In this document: piece after piece, positions 45,302 through 55,516 of the stretch
How positions within the stretch are numbered: the stretch's first letter is position 1
How the letters are laid out: each line of letters opens with the position of its first letter
Assembly: GCA_039583875.1 (NCBI GenBank)
Contig: CM077153.1
Span: 70,936,482 to 71,000,481, forward strand
Source: Platanthera guangdongensis
Lineage: Eukaryota > Streptophyta > Magnoliopsida > Asparagales > Orchidaceae
Direction of reading: 5' to 3'
DNA length: 64,000 bases
Notes under the pieces: generated by a model
Databases searched by the model: none
Told to the model about the DNA's origin: nothing
The model's input: only the letters and a program-made list of their open reading frames with translations
Program-made: the position numbers and the translations under genes

Positions 45302-46927
45302 TGTTGGGTATTGTATCCACAATGTACCTGATTTGAAGAAGCCCCTGGACAAGCTAAGGTCAATAGACAATGTATTTGATAAAATCTTTCAAGTTGTACT
45401 TGCAGTTATTCCACGCTAAGTGCACACCAATGTCAGGGTGCAGTAGGTCAAAATACACGGGTCTGCACGACGTAATCCCTCGTTGAGCAGATCAGTGTGT
45501 TGGCCTACGTGCACTCTCTCTATTGGAGTGCACTTACTTTCAAGTACAGGGCTGTGATCTTGCAGGAGCAGACAAGGAGCAAGGATGGGTCAAGGAGCAC
45601 ATCATGGGTGGAAAGACGAAAATTCGTCTAAGTGTAAATCGGCGAGAATCGCCAAGTGATTCTCGCCGATTCGGCGAGAATCACTAGTGATTCTCGCCGA
45701 ATCGCCGAGAATCAGTGGCTAATTCCCGCCGACTCGATCCAACTACACTTCAAAGCAAGCAACTCTGATTCTAAGTAAGAATCGACGAGAATCACCAAGT
45801 GATTCTCGCCGATTCGGCGAGAATCACTAGTGATTCTCGCCGAATCGTCGAGAATCACTGGCTGATTCTCGCCGTCTCGACCCGGGCTGAATCAGTGCGT
45901 GCAACCAAGTCAAATTTGACGAGAATCATCTTTGATTCTCGCCGAATCGTCGAGAATCACCTTTGATTCTCGACGACTCGACGAGATTCGCTTTTGATTC
46001 TCACCGATTTTGACTTGGGCGATTTTCTGGAACTTCCTGAACCGGATTCTGCCGCTGTCAATGTTCTGGACCGGGATTTAGGGATTCTTCTTATGGGTCC
46101 CACAACGGTCATTTTGAAAGTTTCTACAATATATATACGGGTATATTTTGAACGACACAGCGACACAGAAAAGAAGCCGAGCACGATCTAACCCTAAAAT
46201 CGCGAAACTGCTCCGTCGCCGCCGTCGCCGCTCGCGCTAGTTGGTCGCCGCTGTTGATGGCGTTTCTTCCCGATCTCCGGCGACAGAAGCTTAGCCAAGC
46301 TTAGAGTCTCACGCGTCTATCCAGAGATCCCTTGTCTCTCGATTTGTTGATCGGGAAAAACTTCCCCGTCCGAATAGATCGAGACGACCGATCCTCGTGT
46401 AACCGTTGGTAGACCTAGCTAGCTTCGCTACGAAGTTTGGATCTCTAAAGAACAGCGGCCGCACATCGTTGTTGCCGCCGATCCCGTGAACCTAGCCGCC
46501 GTCCATCTTGCCGCCGCCGGTTCCGGGGAGATTCTCTCCAAGAGAGACCAAGGTTGTGGACTCTTTGTAGACTTCAAGATCACGTCGTCAACGAAGAGGG
46601 ACACTGTTGGGTATTGTATCCACGATTACCTGGATTTGAGGAAGCCCCCTGTCAAGCTAAGATGAATTCACAATGTATTTGATAAACCTTTTCAAGTTGT
46701 ACTTGCAGTTTCTCCACGCTAAGTGCACACCAATGTCAGGGTGCAGTAGGTCAATATACACGGGTCTGCACGACGTAATCCCTCGTTGAGCAGATCAGTA
46801 TGTTGGCCTATGTGTACTCTCTCTATTGGAGTGCACTTACTTTCAAGTACAGGGTCGTTCATATGCAAGAGAAGACAAGGAGCATGGAGGATCAAGGAGA
46901 AGCTCCTAGGTGGAAGACGAAAAATCG

Positions 46928-47250
46928 TCCAAGGCAAATTCGACGAGAATCACCAAGTGATTCTCGCCGAATCGGCGAGAATCACTAGTGATTCTCGCCG
47001 AATCGACGAGAATCATCAGTGATTCTCGCCGACTCCTTTCGGCCATCTCAAAATAGTGCCAAGTAAGATTCGGCGAGAATCACTTGTGATTCCCGCCGAA
47101 CCAGTGGTCAAGCAGCCCATGTATAAAGTAAAATTCGTTGAGAATCGACAAGTGATTCGACGAGAATCACAAACGATTCTCGACGAATCGTCGAGAATCA
47201 CTTGGTGATTCTCGCCGATTCGTCGAGAATCGTCTGCGATTCTCGCCGAT
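46928..47250. repeat. GATTCTCGCCGA palindrome array in the E10 5' LTR
   Basis: GATTCTCGCCGA and its complement CGGCGAGAATC alternate, often as CGAGAATCAC facing GTGATTCTCG, giving hairpin-capable units. It lies upstream of the TATA box, so in U3. The 3' LTR copy is at 53808-54130. Confidence 0.9.
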
Positions 47251-47370
47251 TTTGACTTGGCGTTTTCTCAGAATGCTGCTGGACCGGATTCTGCTTTTGG
47301 ACTTGTTTGAACCGGATTTTGGGGATTTCTTTTGTGGGTCCCACAACGGTCAAATTTGCTGTAGCTACAG

Positions 47371-47379
47371 TATTTATAC
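47371..47379 (+). promoter_or_regulatory. Likely TATA box of the E10 LTR
   Basis: CAGTATTTATACTCGGG, about 120 bp after the palindrome array. The E9 solo LTR has ATATATATACGGG at the equivalent site. Confidence 0.6.
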
Positions 47380-48184
47380 TCGGGTATTTTGAACAGTAAA
47401 TGTACGGAGAAAAGGAACAGTAACCAAGCCACAACTCAACCCTAAAACCGCGAGTCCTCTCCGCCGCCGCCGTCGCCGTCGGGCAAGTAGGACACCGTCA
47501 ACAAGAGAGATTTCTTCCCGATCTCCGGCGACAGAAGCTTAGCAAGGCTTGAGTCTCACGCGTCTATCCAGAGATCCTTTGTCTCTCGATTTGTTGATCG
47601 GAAAAACTTCCCATCCGAATCGATCGAGACGACCGATCCTCGTGTGACCGTTGGTAGACCAAGCTTGCTTCGCAACGAAGTTTGGATCTCCAAGTTCAGC
47701 AGCCGCTCGTCATCACAGCCGCTGATCCCGGAGCTAGCCGCCGCTCATGTACCGCCGCCGGTTCCGGGGAAATCCTCTCCAAGAGAGACCAAGGTCGTAG
47801 ACTCTTCATCGACTTCAAGAACACGTCGTCGAACAAAGAGGAACACCGTAGTCTCCAAAAGAAGTTTGTATCACGTGTACATTCTACATTTTCATTTCGT
47901 TGTAAAGGAACTTTTGTTCCGAGTTGTAAGGGTTGGGTGCAACCCGCTTTGTGGGAGTGTTGACTCTCACGTGTGGAAGGGCTCCTTCCGTTAGTGCAGG
48001 GATTGGATTTCAATCCCGTTGGTGAAGTGACCGAGTCGTCCCTTGTTGGGGAGATAGGTCGAAGGGGGAAAGTGGATGTACCCAAGTCGGGGAACCACTA
48101 TAAATTTGCTGTGTATTCTGTGTGCTGTGGTTTTTGTTTTTATTGTGCAGGTACATCCGTAAATTCCGCAAAAGAACCACACGT

Positions 48185-48210
48185 CACCTATTCCCCCCCC
48201 CCCATAGGTG
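48185..48210 (+). promoter_or_regulatory. C-run hairpin near the end of U5, E10
   Basis: CACCTA and TAGGTG flank a long C run about 30 bp before the PBS. The C run differs in length among the E10 5' LTR, the E10 3' LTR (near 55075) and E9 (near 55465). Confidence 0.6.
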
Positions 48211-48240
48211 CACATAGTTGACACTAGGTGGACTTTCAAG

Positions 48241-48256
48241 TGGTATCAGAGGGAGG
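48241..48256 (+). other. E10 primer binding site
   Basis: TGGTATCAGAGGGAGG, two bases after the LTR end; initiator tRNA-Met type. Confidence 0.93.
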
Positions 48257-48312
48257 TTGCTCTTCAAAAAGGTTAACACCTTGAGCAGAATCCTGCCACC
48301 AGTGTCAGAAGC

Positions 48313-49884
48313 ATGGATCTGGATTATGACATATTGCCACTCAAACTCCCTGCATGCTCAAAGGATTATTATCCTATCTGGAGGATGAGAGTATTATTTC
48401 ACCTTGATGCTATCGATCCTCGAGCATCCTTCATCCTGGAGGAGGGTCCGTTTATTCCCATGAAGACCTCCGACTCTGGGATCCAGGTGCCCATGTGCAT
48501 TGCAGAGATGACAGAGATGGAACTCTCATTCTTCCAACTGGACCAGAGGATTCGACAAATTATCATGGATGTCTGGTCTGGAGCCTCTCGCTCCAGGTTG
48601 GAAAAATGTAAAACGGCTAAATCTCTGTGGATGATGATCTCAGAGCTGATGGGGGGGTCAGAGAAAGCTGAACTATGCTGCCAATCAGAGGATGAGGCGT
48701 ATGTGGGGGTCCTCACTTCTGAAGATGAATGCAAGGATCCTTCGGATTGCATCAGAGCTCCAGTATCCCTGTCAGAGACTGAAGAAGATAGTGAGGAAAG
48801 CAGCTCCGACGAGGAAGAAACATTGGTCACTGATTCTAATGACAATAACCCAGATGAGCAGGTATCATCTTCATCCTGTCCCACATCTTTTGACTTTTCT
48901 GAAGACAGAAACTGCTCTCCTCCAGAAAATACTGATTCCCTGAAGAGAGCCCTTCAGGAAAGCAATTTACTTGCTGAGGAGCAAGCTCGAGAGATTGCTC
49001 GACTGAAGATCTTGTTGGTTCTCCAATTGGCGTCCAACAAGGTCAAGGACTCTAAGATCTCAGCTCTAGAGAATAGTCTAGATAATGAGAAACGTATAGT
49101 ATCTAACTTTTCCAAAGTTGATGCTATAAAAAGAAAGCAAGAAACCGGGTGGATCTCCCGGATTATCCAGGGATGGAGAAATGGGGAAACAGTGTTCCGA
49201 CCTCCCATTCCAAGCGGGAAGGCAACTCATCATGCCTTCAGGTATGACCACAGGAATAACCGTGGTCACTGCAAGAGTGAATTGTCCCCATGTGGAATCG
49301 TCCATAGTGCAAGAGGCGTCATGGCCACCCATGAGGAAATACCTAAGGCTCATTCTGAGCCCTTTGTATTCACGGCCACTGCCACAACGAAGTGTGGATC
49401 TGCATGTCCTAGTTCACAGAAGAATTCTCTCCATTCGAGGACACGGGATAGGGAGAATGGAAGTCATGATGTCAGGCGTCATGGAGCCTCAGCAAGGAAG
49501 ATGCCTGAAAGAATGGCACCACCTTCTCGGCCTCATAACGCTCACATCATGCATTCGTTCCACCCTTCATCATGCCTCGATGGAAAAGGAATTTGTGCAA
49601 CAAGAACATGCCCTATCCCTTTGAGACCTAGGACCGTGACTACATCAGTCACTAGATCAGGTCGAAAACGGCGATACAACATTCACTCTTGTTGGTGCTG
49701 CGGCAAAGTGGGACACTTTGCCATTGACTGTTGGCACAACCTCTCTGTGCCCACAGCAAGGGCTTATCCACATTATAGGGACAGAGGCAGTCTTCCAGAC
49801 AGGTTTTCTCAAGGAAGGCAGTTGCATGCTTATGCTAATAGAAACCTAGGACCCAATATGATTTGGGTTCCTAAGGTAAAGTAA
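48313..49884 (+). CDS. E10 gag, open but internally shortened (523 aa)
   Basis: The ATG is at 48313, 72 bp after the PBS. The N-terminus (CSKDYYPIWRMRVLFHLDAIDP, EEGPFIPM) matches the first half of the UBN2-type domain of E4 gag. After LMGGSEKAE it jumps to an acidic region (SEDEAYVG), so the second half of the domain and the first zinc knuckle present in E4 are missing. A short coiled-coil-like stretch (residues ~210-270) and a basic region follow. The C-terminal knuckle CWCCGKVGHFAIDCW is intact, and the protein ends like E4 gag (WVPKVK). It may bind RNA and join particles made by a helper, but self-assembly is doubtful. It is uninterrupted. Confidence 0.88.
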   Translation: MDLDYDILPLKLPACSKDYYPIWRMRVLFHLDAIDPRASFILEEGPFIPMKTSDSGIQVPMCIAEMTEMELSFFQLDQRIRQIIMDVWSGASRSRLEKCKTAKSLWMMISELMGGSEKAELCCQSEDEAYVGVLTSEDECKDPSDCIRAPVSLSETEEDSEESSSDEEETLVTDSNDNNPDEQVSSSSCPTSFDFSEDRNCSPPENTDSLKRALQESNLLAEEQAREIARLKILLVLQLASNKVKDSKISALENSLDNEKRIVSNFSKVDAIKRKQETGWISRIIQGWRNGETVFRPPIPSGKATHHAFRYDHRNNRGHCKSELSPCGIVHSARGVMATHEEIPKAHSEPFVFTATATTKCGSACPSSQKNSLHSRTRDRENGSHDVRRHGASARKMPERMAPPSRPHNAHIMHSFHPSSCLDGKGICATRTCPIPLRPRTVTTSVTRSGRKRRYNIHSCWCCGKVGHFAIDCWHNLSVPTARAYPHYRDRGSLPDRFSQGRQLHAYANRNLGPNMIWVPKVK

Positions 49885-50867
49885 TTCTGTCTTGCAGGGT
49901 AGTCTAGGTCCCCGTGAATACTATGGGAACTAGACAGTAAGTGGGTCAAGGCTAACTTGGAACAAGCGTCTGCAATAACAGATGTACTACCTGTTGAGCA
50001 TACTCACGTCAAGCTACTAATATGTTCTACCTGTGGGACTAAGACGATGACTCTCCAAATCCCAGGAAAGTTTGATCAGTTCAAGGACTTGTGTCATGAT
50101 GCATCCTCATTCATAGTAAATATATATAAATATATATTTCTATCCTTGTGCATACGAATACTTATGCTTATCACGAGGCATGCAAACCATTACACAACAA
50201 TAAAAGGTTAACAAAGATATGTCATTGCGAATTTCGACACATCACAATTGACATCAAGAAGTGTCTGGAGAAGTCTCGCTCAAATCCGAATAGATTGTCT
50301 TTATAATAAACATGTATTTATTAATCTTGTATTAACTTGACATTCGAAGAATTTGAAAATGGTGCAATGCTTCCCAAAGTGTCAAGAAAAACATCAATAT
50401 ATATACTATGAATCACGCCGACCCATTTTATATCTCGCCGAATTAGACAAACGGTATTAGAAACCAAATTAAACAAATCCCGCCGAATCCCACCGAAGGA
50501 ACTCGCCGACCGCTCGGCTTCCCCCGAATCCCGACGACCTATATAAATCCCGCCGAAAAACTATTGGTATATAAATCCCGCCGAAAAACTATCTCCGCCT
50601 GTTCACCTTCCTCACGACTCGCGCAAGAGAACTCCCGACGACCCTTGCCTTCTTCGCGAAAGTGTGCTTCCGCGGATTCGCCGAAACCCGCAGCCCTCTG
50701 ACGCTCTCGTCGAAGTGAGCGACCCACAGGATACTCTTCCCACAGGATCTTCTTCCCGTGAAACTCTAGCTCGGCCGAATCCCACAGGACACTCTTCCAT
50801 CCACCGAAGATCTTCCCGAAGCTCATCAACCCACTTCCGTGTCAGCCCTTAGGTAACCTCATCCTCA
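49885..50867 (+). other. E10 region between gag and third ORF: pol missing, candidate internal promoter
   Basis: None of the protease, integrase, RT or RNase H motifs is found in any frame. A short open frame at 49957-50211 is unrecognised. From about 50415 to 50530 CGCCGA words like those of the LTR array accumulate. Two tandem TATATAAAT boxes follow at 50540-50548 and 50568-50576, each followed by CCCGCCGAAAAACTAT, about 300-400 bp before the third ORF. These could form an internal promoter (inference). A splice-donor-like AAG|GTAAAGT lies at the very end of gag (49876). Confidence 0.6.
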
Positions 50868-50951
50868 ATGGCTCCAAGGCCGAACCCCAAGTGTTGCTTT
50901 CTTTTTGAATGTTCCCTAATGCTTAGAGTCGGGCTTCTCTCTAGATCTTCA

Positions 50952-53225
50952 ATGGCTCCAAGGACGACTGCAGGATTGATTTCTGGCTGCGAGCTGGTTC
51001 GCACTGGATTCTCTCATGCCTCAGACGAGTTCCGAAATATCATTCTCATGTTGGAAGAGGCCGGGCTAACCTTCGTATTGGAGCATCCTTGCAAAGTTTT
51101 AGATAAAGAAGTGCTGGAGTTCTTCTCTACCGCAAGGCTCCGAGACAGAGACTCCATCATCAAGAGCAAGGTGGCTGGGACTAAAGTAAAGATGTCTGCC
51201 AGTAAGCTAACTCGCTACCTGCAGCTTTCAAGTGCGGAGCAGGAAGACTATTTGGAGGACGAGGACAAAGCCAGAACCCTCCTGTTCTGCGGTCTACCAA
51301 GAGGCACTCGATCAGTAAAGAGAAAAGAGATGAATGAAGAAGGGAAGCTCCTATCTGACGTCATAGGAAAAGTACTCATCTGCAAGCCAGGCTCCCATGA
51401 TCATATCTCCGGAGATATGTTCAAAATTCTCATAGCTGTGGTCTGCCGAAAGAGGTTCAACTGGGGGGAGCTGCTGTTCCTAAAGATCAAGGACACTCTG
51501 GGCACTCCAAGCTTCGACCGCATCATCAGTCTATATCTCAACCAGCTCGACGGAGACAAATTCGACATGAGCAAAGGAGTACCTCTCCATTACTTGAAAA
51601 AGATGGATGCTACTGTGTTCGATCGATGGGAGCGGCGCATCGGGCAGCCTGCTGTGGAAGAGCAAGAGGAAGTATCTCCTGCAGTCTCCCCCGGTGAAAT
51701 TCCTGATACTGTGACTGCAGGAATCGAGGGGGAGACTCTACCCTCTCATATGGATATAATATCTGACATCGCCCAGGTTGCCAGGGATGCGGTGGCCGAA
51801 GTTCATGAAGAAAGTGAACCTGGGTTGGAGGATGAGGAGGTCCTGAACAGAAACAATCAAGAAGTGGAAGAAGCTGCTGTTATGGATGAAGTTTTGGATG
51901 AGGACGGAGAGGACGAGGTAAATGAGGGGCATGAAGTGCTTGAGTCTCCAGATACTGTTGAACCTCCATCTGATAAGTCTGCACCAGTGGAGGGGGAGTC
52001 TGATAAACCTCAAGAGGCCGCCAACATTCCTCCTATAGAGACTGTGATGGTATCCAGCTCCACCGATGCGTCTGCTGACGAGCAAGAGCAAGGCCAAGAA
52101 GTGCCTCCGGCTATTCCATTACGCGATGACCTAGCCATTCACACCGTACACATAATTCAGGGTATCGTGAATGAGCTTAAAACCTCTTTTGATAAAGCTC
52201 AGAAAACAATGCTGCAAGAGATTAAGACTTCTGAAGATCTCATGCTGAAGAATATGGTGGCAATCAACCATAAGCTGGACGTAATGGAGAAGAAATTCGA
52301 AGAAAAGTATAACGCGGCCGGCGAAGCTGTCACACTGTTAATGGCCGGCTTGAAAAAGAATACTGATACTCTGGCTGTTGTCAATCAGAACGCTCACGTT
52401 GTAGCCAACAATATTCAGAAATTTGATGGTAACATGGTCACTTTAAATGCAAATCAGCAGGCCCTAATCACTGAATTCGGCAAGACGACTAAGCATATTG
52501 ATGACTCCTTGCACTCATATGCCAATTGCATAGCTGACGAAGCCAAAAAGGGGGAGAAGGAGTATATAGCTAAGCTGGCCGAGCTCCAAGAAAGCATGGA
52601 TGCAAACTTTGCCCAATCAAGCAAATACGTCTATGAGAGTTGCTGGTGGATGCTACAACAGGCACTGGGCACGTTGGGCGTCGTCCTACCTGACCAACCT
52701 GCCGGTATTCAGGTTCCTGAGACTTCTAAGGCTGCTGAGGAAGTAAATATTGCTGAGGCTGTAAGTACAAGTGCTGCAGAAATTTTCACTGATGAAGCTG
52801 ATGCTAGGGCCATCTCCAAATCCAAGCTGAGGAGTATGTTTGACCAGGAGGCTTTAGCTAAAGCCAGGGGAAAGAGGAAAGTTCAGGAAGGGACATCCAA
52901 GGAGACACATGCTGCAAAGAGAATTCGAATGAATGAGGAGGATGTACGAAATGAAAGGTGGAGTCCAGTCTCAAGGAACATCATCTTACACACCTTCCGG
53001 CTGTACGAAAGAGGAGAGATCAATCGAAATGAAGCATATAGCCAGTACGAATGGGAAACGCACAAAGCATTTGAAGCAAAACGCAACATTTTCTTCAGAA
53101 ACAACAAGGATCCAGACAAAGTTGCTCCTCCTAGGTACTACCCGAAGCCCAAGGAATACATGGAAAGGCAAAGCAAAAAGTACTTGGCTCAAACTCTGAA
53201 GGGTGACGTAGCTAAAGACAAATAG
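50952..53225 (+). CDS. E10 third ORF (env-like position), open, function unknown
   Basis: The frame is open from 50868 (785 aa). The second ATG at 50952 (757 aa) is preferred because it aligns with the E4 homologue; both ATGs sit in a repeated TCAATGGCTCCAAGG. The N-terminal ~220 residues are conserved with E4 (MNEEGKLLSDVIGKVLICK, VCRKRFNWGELLF, RIISLYLNQLDGD). Then come an acidic spacer, a helical region rich in K/E/Q heptads (~52150-52620) that is probably coiled coil, a basic cluster (ARGKRKVQEG and AAKRIRM near 52865-52930) like a bipartite nuclear localisation signal, and a conserved C-terminus (RWSPVSRNIILHTFRLYE, PPRYYPKPKEY). No signal peptide or transmembrane segment is visible. It is kept open in an element that lost pol, which suggests a role in mobility or expression. 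Confidence 0.85.
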   Translation: MAPRTTAGLISGCELVRTGFSHASDEFRNIILMLEEAGLTFVLEHPCKVLDKEVLEFFSTARLRDRDSIIKSKVAGTKVKMSASKLTRYLQLSSAEQEDYLEDEDKARTLLFCGLPRGTRSVKRKEMNEEGKLLSDVIGKVLICKPGSHDHISGDMFKILIAVVCRKRFNWGELLFLKIKDTLGTPSFDRIISLYLNQLDGDKFDMSKGVPLHYLKKMDATVFDRWERRIGQPAVEEQEEVSPAVSPGEIPDTVTAGIEGETLPSHMDIISDIAQVARDAVAEVHEESEPGLEDEEVLNRNNQEVEEAAVMDEVLDEDGEDEVNEGHEVLESPDTVEPPSDKSAPVEGESDKPQEAANIPPIETVMVSSSTDASADEQEQGQEVPPAIPLRDDLAIHTVHIIQGIVNELKTSFDKAQKTMLQEIKTSEDLMLKNMVAINHKLDVMEKKFEEKYNAAGEAVTLLMAGLKKNTDTLAVVNQNAHVVANNIQKFDGNMVTLNANQQALITEFGKTTKHIDDSLHSYANCIADEAKKGEKEYIAKLAELQESMDANFAQSSKYVYESCWWMLQQALGTLGVVLPDQPAGIQVPETSKAAEEVNIAEAVSTSAAEIFTDEADARAISKSKLRSMFDQEALAKARGKRKVQEGTSKETHAAKRIRMNEEDVRNERWSPVSRNIILHTFRLYERGEINRNEAYSQYEWETHKAFEAKRNIFFRNNKDPDKVAPPRYYPKPKEYMERQSKKYLAQTLKGDVAKDK

Positions 53226-53470
53226 TCATTATTTTATAGCTGGTCACTGTGTCTTAAGAACGTTTAATGATTATTACTGTCATATGAACAATTCTGAATT
53301 ATATGTGAATATATTTCTCTTGATATATATATATATTCTTGAATGTGTGAATGACTCAAGTCCTGGTCTGATAGCATATATTCCCTTGTGTTGCACATTT
53401 AATTTTTAAATGCTATAATTATTATTTGATAGGTGTTATTCATCTTAGCTAGTAGGGTTTTGGCTTCGTC

Positions 53471-53484
53471 AAATAGGGGGAGAT
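53471..53484 (+). other. E10 polypurine tract
   Basis: AAATAGGGGGAGAT directly before the 3' LTR, identical in core to that of E4. Confidence 0.88.
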
Positions 53485-55115
53485 TGTTGGGTATTGTATC
53501 CACGATTACCTGGATTTGAGGAAGCCCCCTGTCAAGCTAAGATGAATTCACAATGTATTTGATAAACCTTTTCAAGTTGTACTTGCAGTTTCTCCACGCT
53601 AAGTGCACACCAATGTCAGGGTGCAGTAGGTCAATATACACGGGTCTGCACGACGTAATCCCTCGTTGAGCAGATCAGTATGTTGGCCTATGTGTACTCT
53701 CTCTATTGGAGTGCACTTACTTTCAAGTACAGGGTCGTTCATATGCAAGAGAAGACAAGGAGCATGGAGGATCAAGGAGCAGCTCCTAGGTGGAAGACGA
53801 AAAATCGTCCAAGGCAAATTCGACGAGAATCACCAAGTGATTCTCGCCGAATCGGCGAGAATCACTAGTGATTCTCGCCGAATCGACGAGAATCATCAGT
53901 GATTCTCGCCGACTCCTTTCGGCCATCTCAAAATAGTGCCAAGTAAGATTCGGCGAGAATCACTTGTGATTCCCGCCGAAACAGTGGTCAAGCAGCCCAT
54001 GTATAAAGTAAAATTCGTTGAGAATCGACAAGTGATTCGACGAGAATCACAAACGATTCTCGACGAATCGTCGAGAATCACTTGGTGATTCTCGCCGATT
54101 CGTCGAGAATCGTCTGCGATTCTCGCCGATTTTGACTTGGCGTTTTCTCAGAATGCTGCTGGACCGGATTCTGCTTTTGGACTTGTTTGAACCGGATTTT
54201 GGGGATTTCTTTTGTGGGTCCCACAACGGTCAAATTTGCTGTAGCTACAGTATTTATACTCGGGTATTTTGAACAGTAAATGTACGGAGAAAAGGAACAG
54301 TAACCAAGCCGCAACTCAACCCTAAAACCGCGAGTCCTCTCCGCCGCCGCCGTCGCCGTCGGGCAAGTAGGACACCGTCAACAAGAGAGATTTCTTCCCG
54401 ATCTCCGACGACAGAAGCTTAGCAAGGCTTGAGTCTCACGCGTCTATCCAGAGATCCTTTGTCTCTCGATTTGTTGATCGGAAAAACTTCCCATCCGAAT
54501 CTATCGAGACGACCGATCCTCGTGTGACCGTTGGTAGACCAAGCTTGCTTCGCAACGAAGTTTGGATCTCCAAGTTCAGCAGCCGCTCGTCATCACAGCC
54601 GCTGATCCCGGAGCTAGCCGCCACTCATGTACCGCCGCCGGTTCCGGGGAAATCCTCTCCAAGAGAGACCAAGGTCGTAGACTCTTCATCGACTTCAAGA
54701 ACACGTCGTCGAACAAAGAGGAACACCGTAGTCTCCAAAAGAAGTTTGTATCACGTGTACATTCTACATTTTCATTTCGTTGTAAAGGAACTTTTGTTCC
54801 GAGTTGTAAGGGTTGGGTGCAACCCGCTTTGTGGGAGTGTTGACTCTCACGTGTGGAAGGGCTCCTTCCGTTAGTGCAGGGATTGGATTTCAATCCCATT
54901 GGTGAAGTGACCGAGTCGTCCCTTGTTGGGGAGATAGGTCGAAGGGGGAAAGTGGATGTACCCAAGTCGGGGAACCACTATAAATTTGCTGTGTATTCTG
55001 TGTGCTGTGGTTTTTGTTTTTATTGTGCAGGTACATCCGTAAATTCCGCAAAAGAACCACACGTCACCTATTCCCCCCCCATAGGTGCACATAGTTGACA
55101 CTAGGTGGACTTTCA
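53485..55115 (+). repeat. E10 3' LTR (1631 bp)
   Basis: TGTTGGGTATTGTATCC...GGACTTTCA, followed by the gacac TSD. It is nearly identical to the 5' LTR. Confidence 0.96.
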
Positions 55116-55516
55116 GACACCGTAGTCTCCACACGTAGTTTATATTTCTTGTACATTCTATTTTACTTTTGTTGTAAAGAAACGTTGGTTCCTAGTTGTA
55201 AGGGTTGGGTGCAACCCGGTTTGTGGGAGTGTTGACTCCTACGTGTGGAAGGGTTCCTTCCGATAGTGCAGGGATTGGATTTCAATCCTGTTGGAGAAGA
55301 GACCGAGTCGTCACTGGTTGGGAGATAGGTCGAAGGGGGAAAGTGGATGTACCCAAGTCGGGGAACCACTATAAATAGCTTGTGTACTCTGTTGTGCTGT
55401 GTTGTTTTATTTTCGTGTGCAGGTACAATTTAAATTCCGCAAAAGCGCTGCACGTCACCTATTCCCCCCCCCCCCCATAGGTGAACATAGTTGACACTAG
55501 GTGGACTTTCAGAAGG

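Larger units (their letters stand above)
46605..48238 (+). repeat. E10 5' LTR (1634 bp)
   Basis: TGTTGGGTATTGTATCC...GGACTTTCA. Open frames inside it (for example 47644-47994) recur in the 3' LTR and have no recognisable protein. Confidence 0.96.
46605..55115 (+). mobile_element. E10: recent non-autonomous Sirevirus-like element with gag and third ORF but no pol
   Basis: The 5-bp TSD gacac is at 46600-46604 and 55116-55120. LTRs are 46605-48238 and 53485-55115. By eye they differ by about seven substitutions and a C-run length over ~1.63 kb. PBS, polypurine tract and C-rich hairpin are intact. Between gag (to 49884) and the third ORF (from 50952) there is no protease, integrase, RT or RNase H. 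It must borrow these enzymes, as known for TR-GAG-type elements. It is inserted in an LTR of its own family. Confidence 0.93.
45302..55511 (+). mobile_element. E9: Sirevirus-like solo LTR, split by E10
   Basis: The 5-bp TSD gaagg is at 45297-45301 and 55512-55516. The two parts (45302-46604 and 55116-55511) together equal one LTR of the E10 family, with no internal region, PBS or polypurine tract; this is the product expected from recombination between two LTRs. It has its own GATTCTCGCCGA array (45642-46015) and a TATA-like ATATATATA near 46130. Confidence 0.92.

Noticed and set aside
47644..48085. Pairs of ~120-aa open frames found twice, also at 54524-54965
   Set aside because: They are LTR sequence of E10 present in both LTRs and shadow each other on opposite strands. 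They span the R/U5 leader rather than a gene.
49876..49897. A 22-nt intron at the end of E10 gag (GTAAAGT...TTGCAG)
   Set aside because: Donor and acceptor look good but are 22 nt apart, far below the size plants splice. The donor may still matter with a distant acceptor, noted under the internal promoter finding.
49957..50211. 84-aa open frame between gag and third ORF of E10
   Set aside because: No similarity to pol or any family I recognise, and no good context; probably chance.
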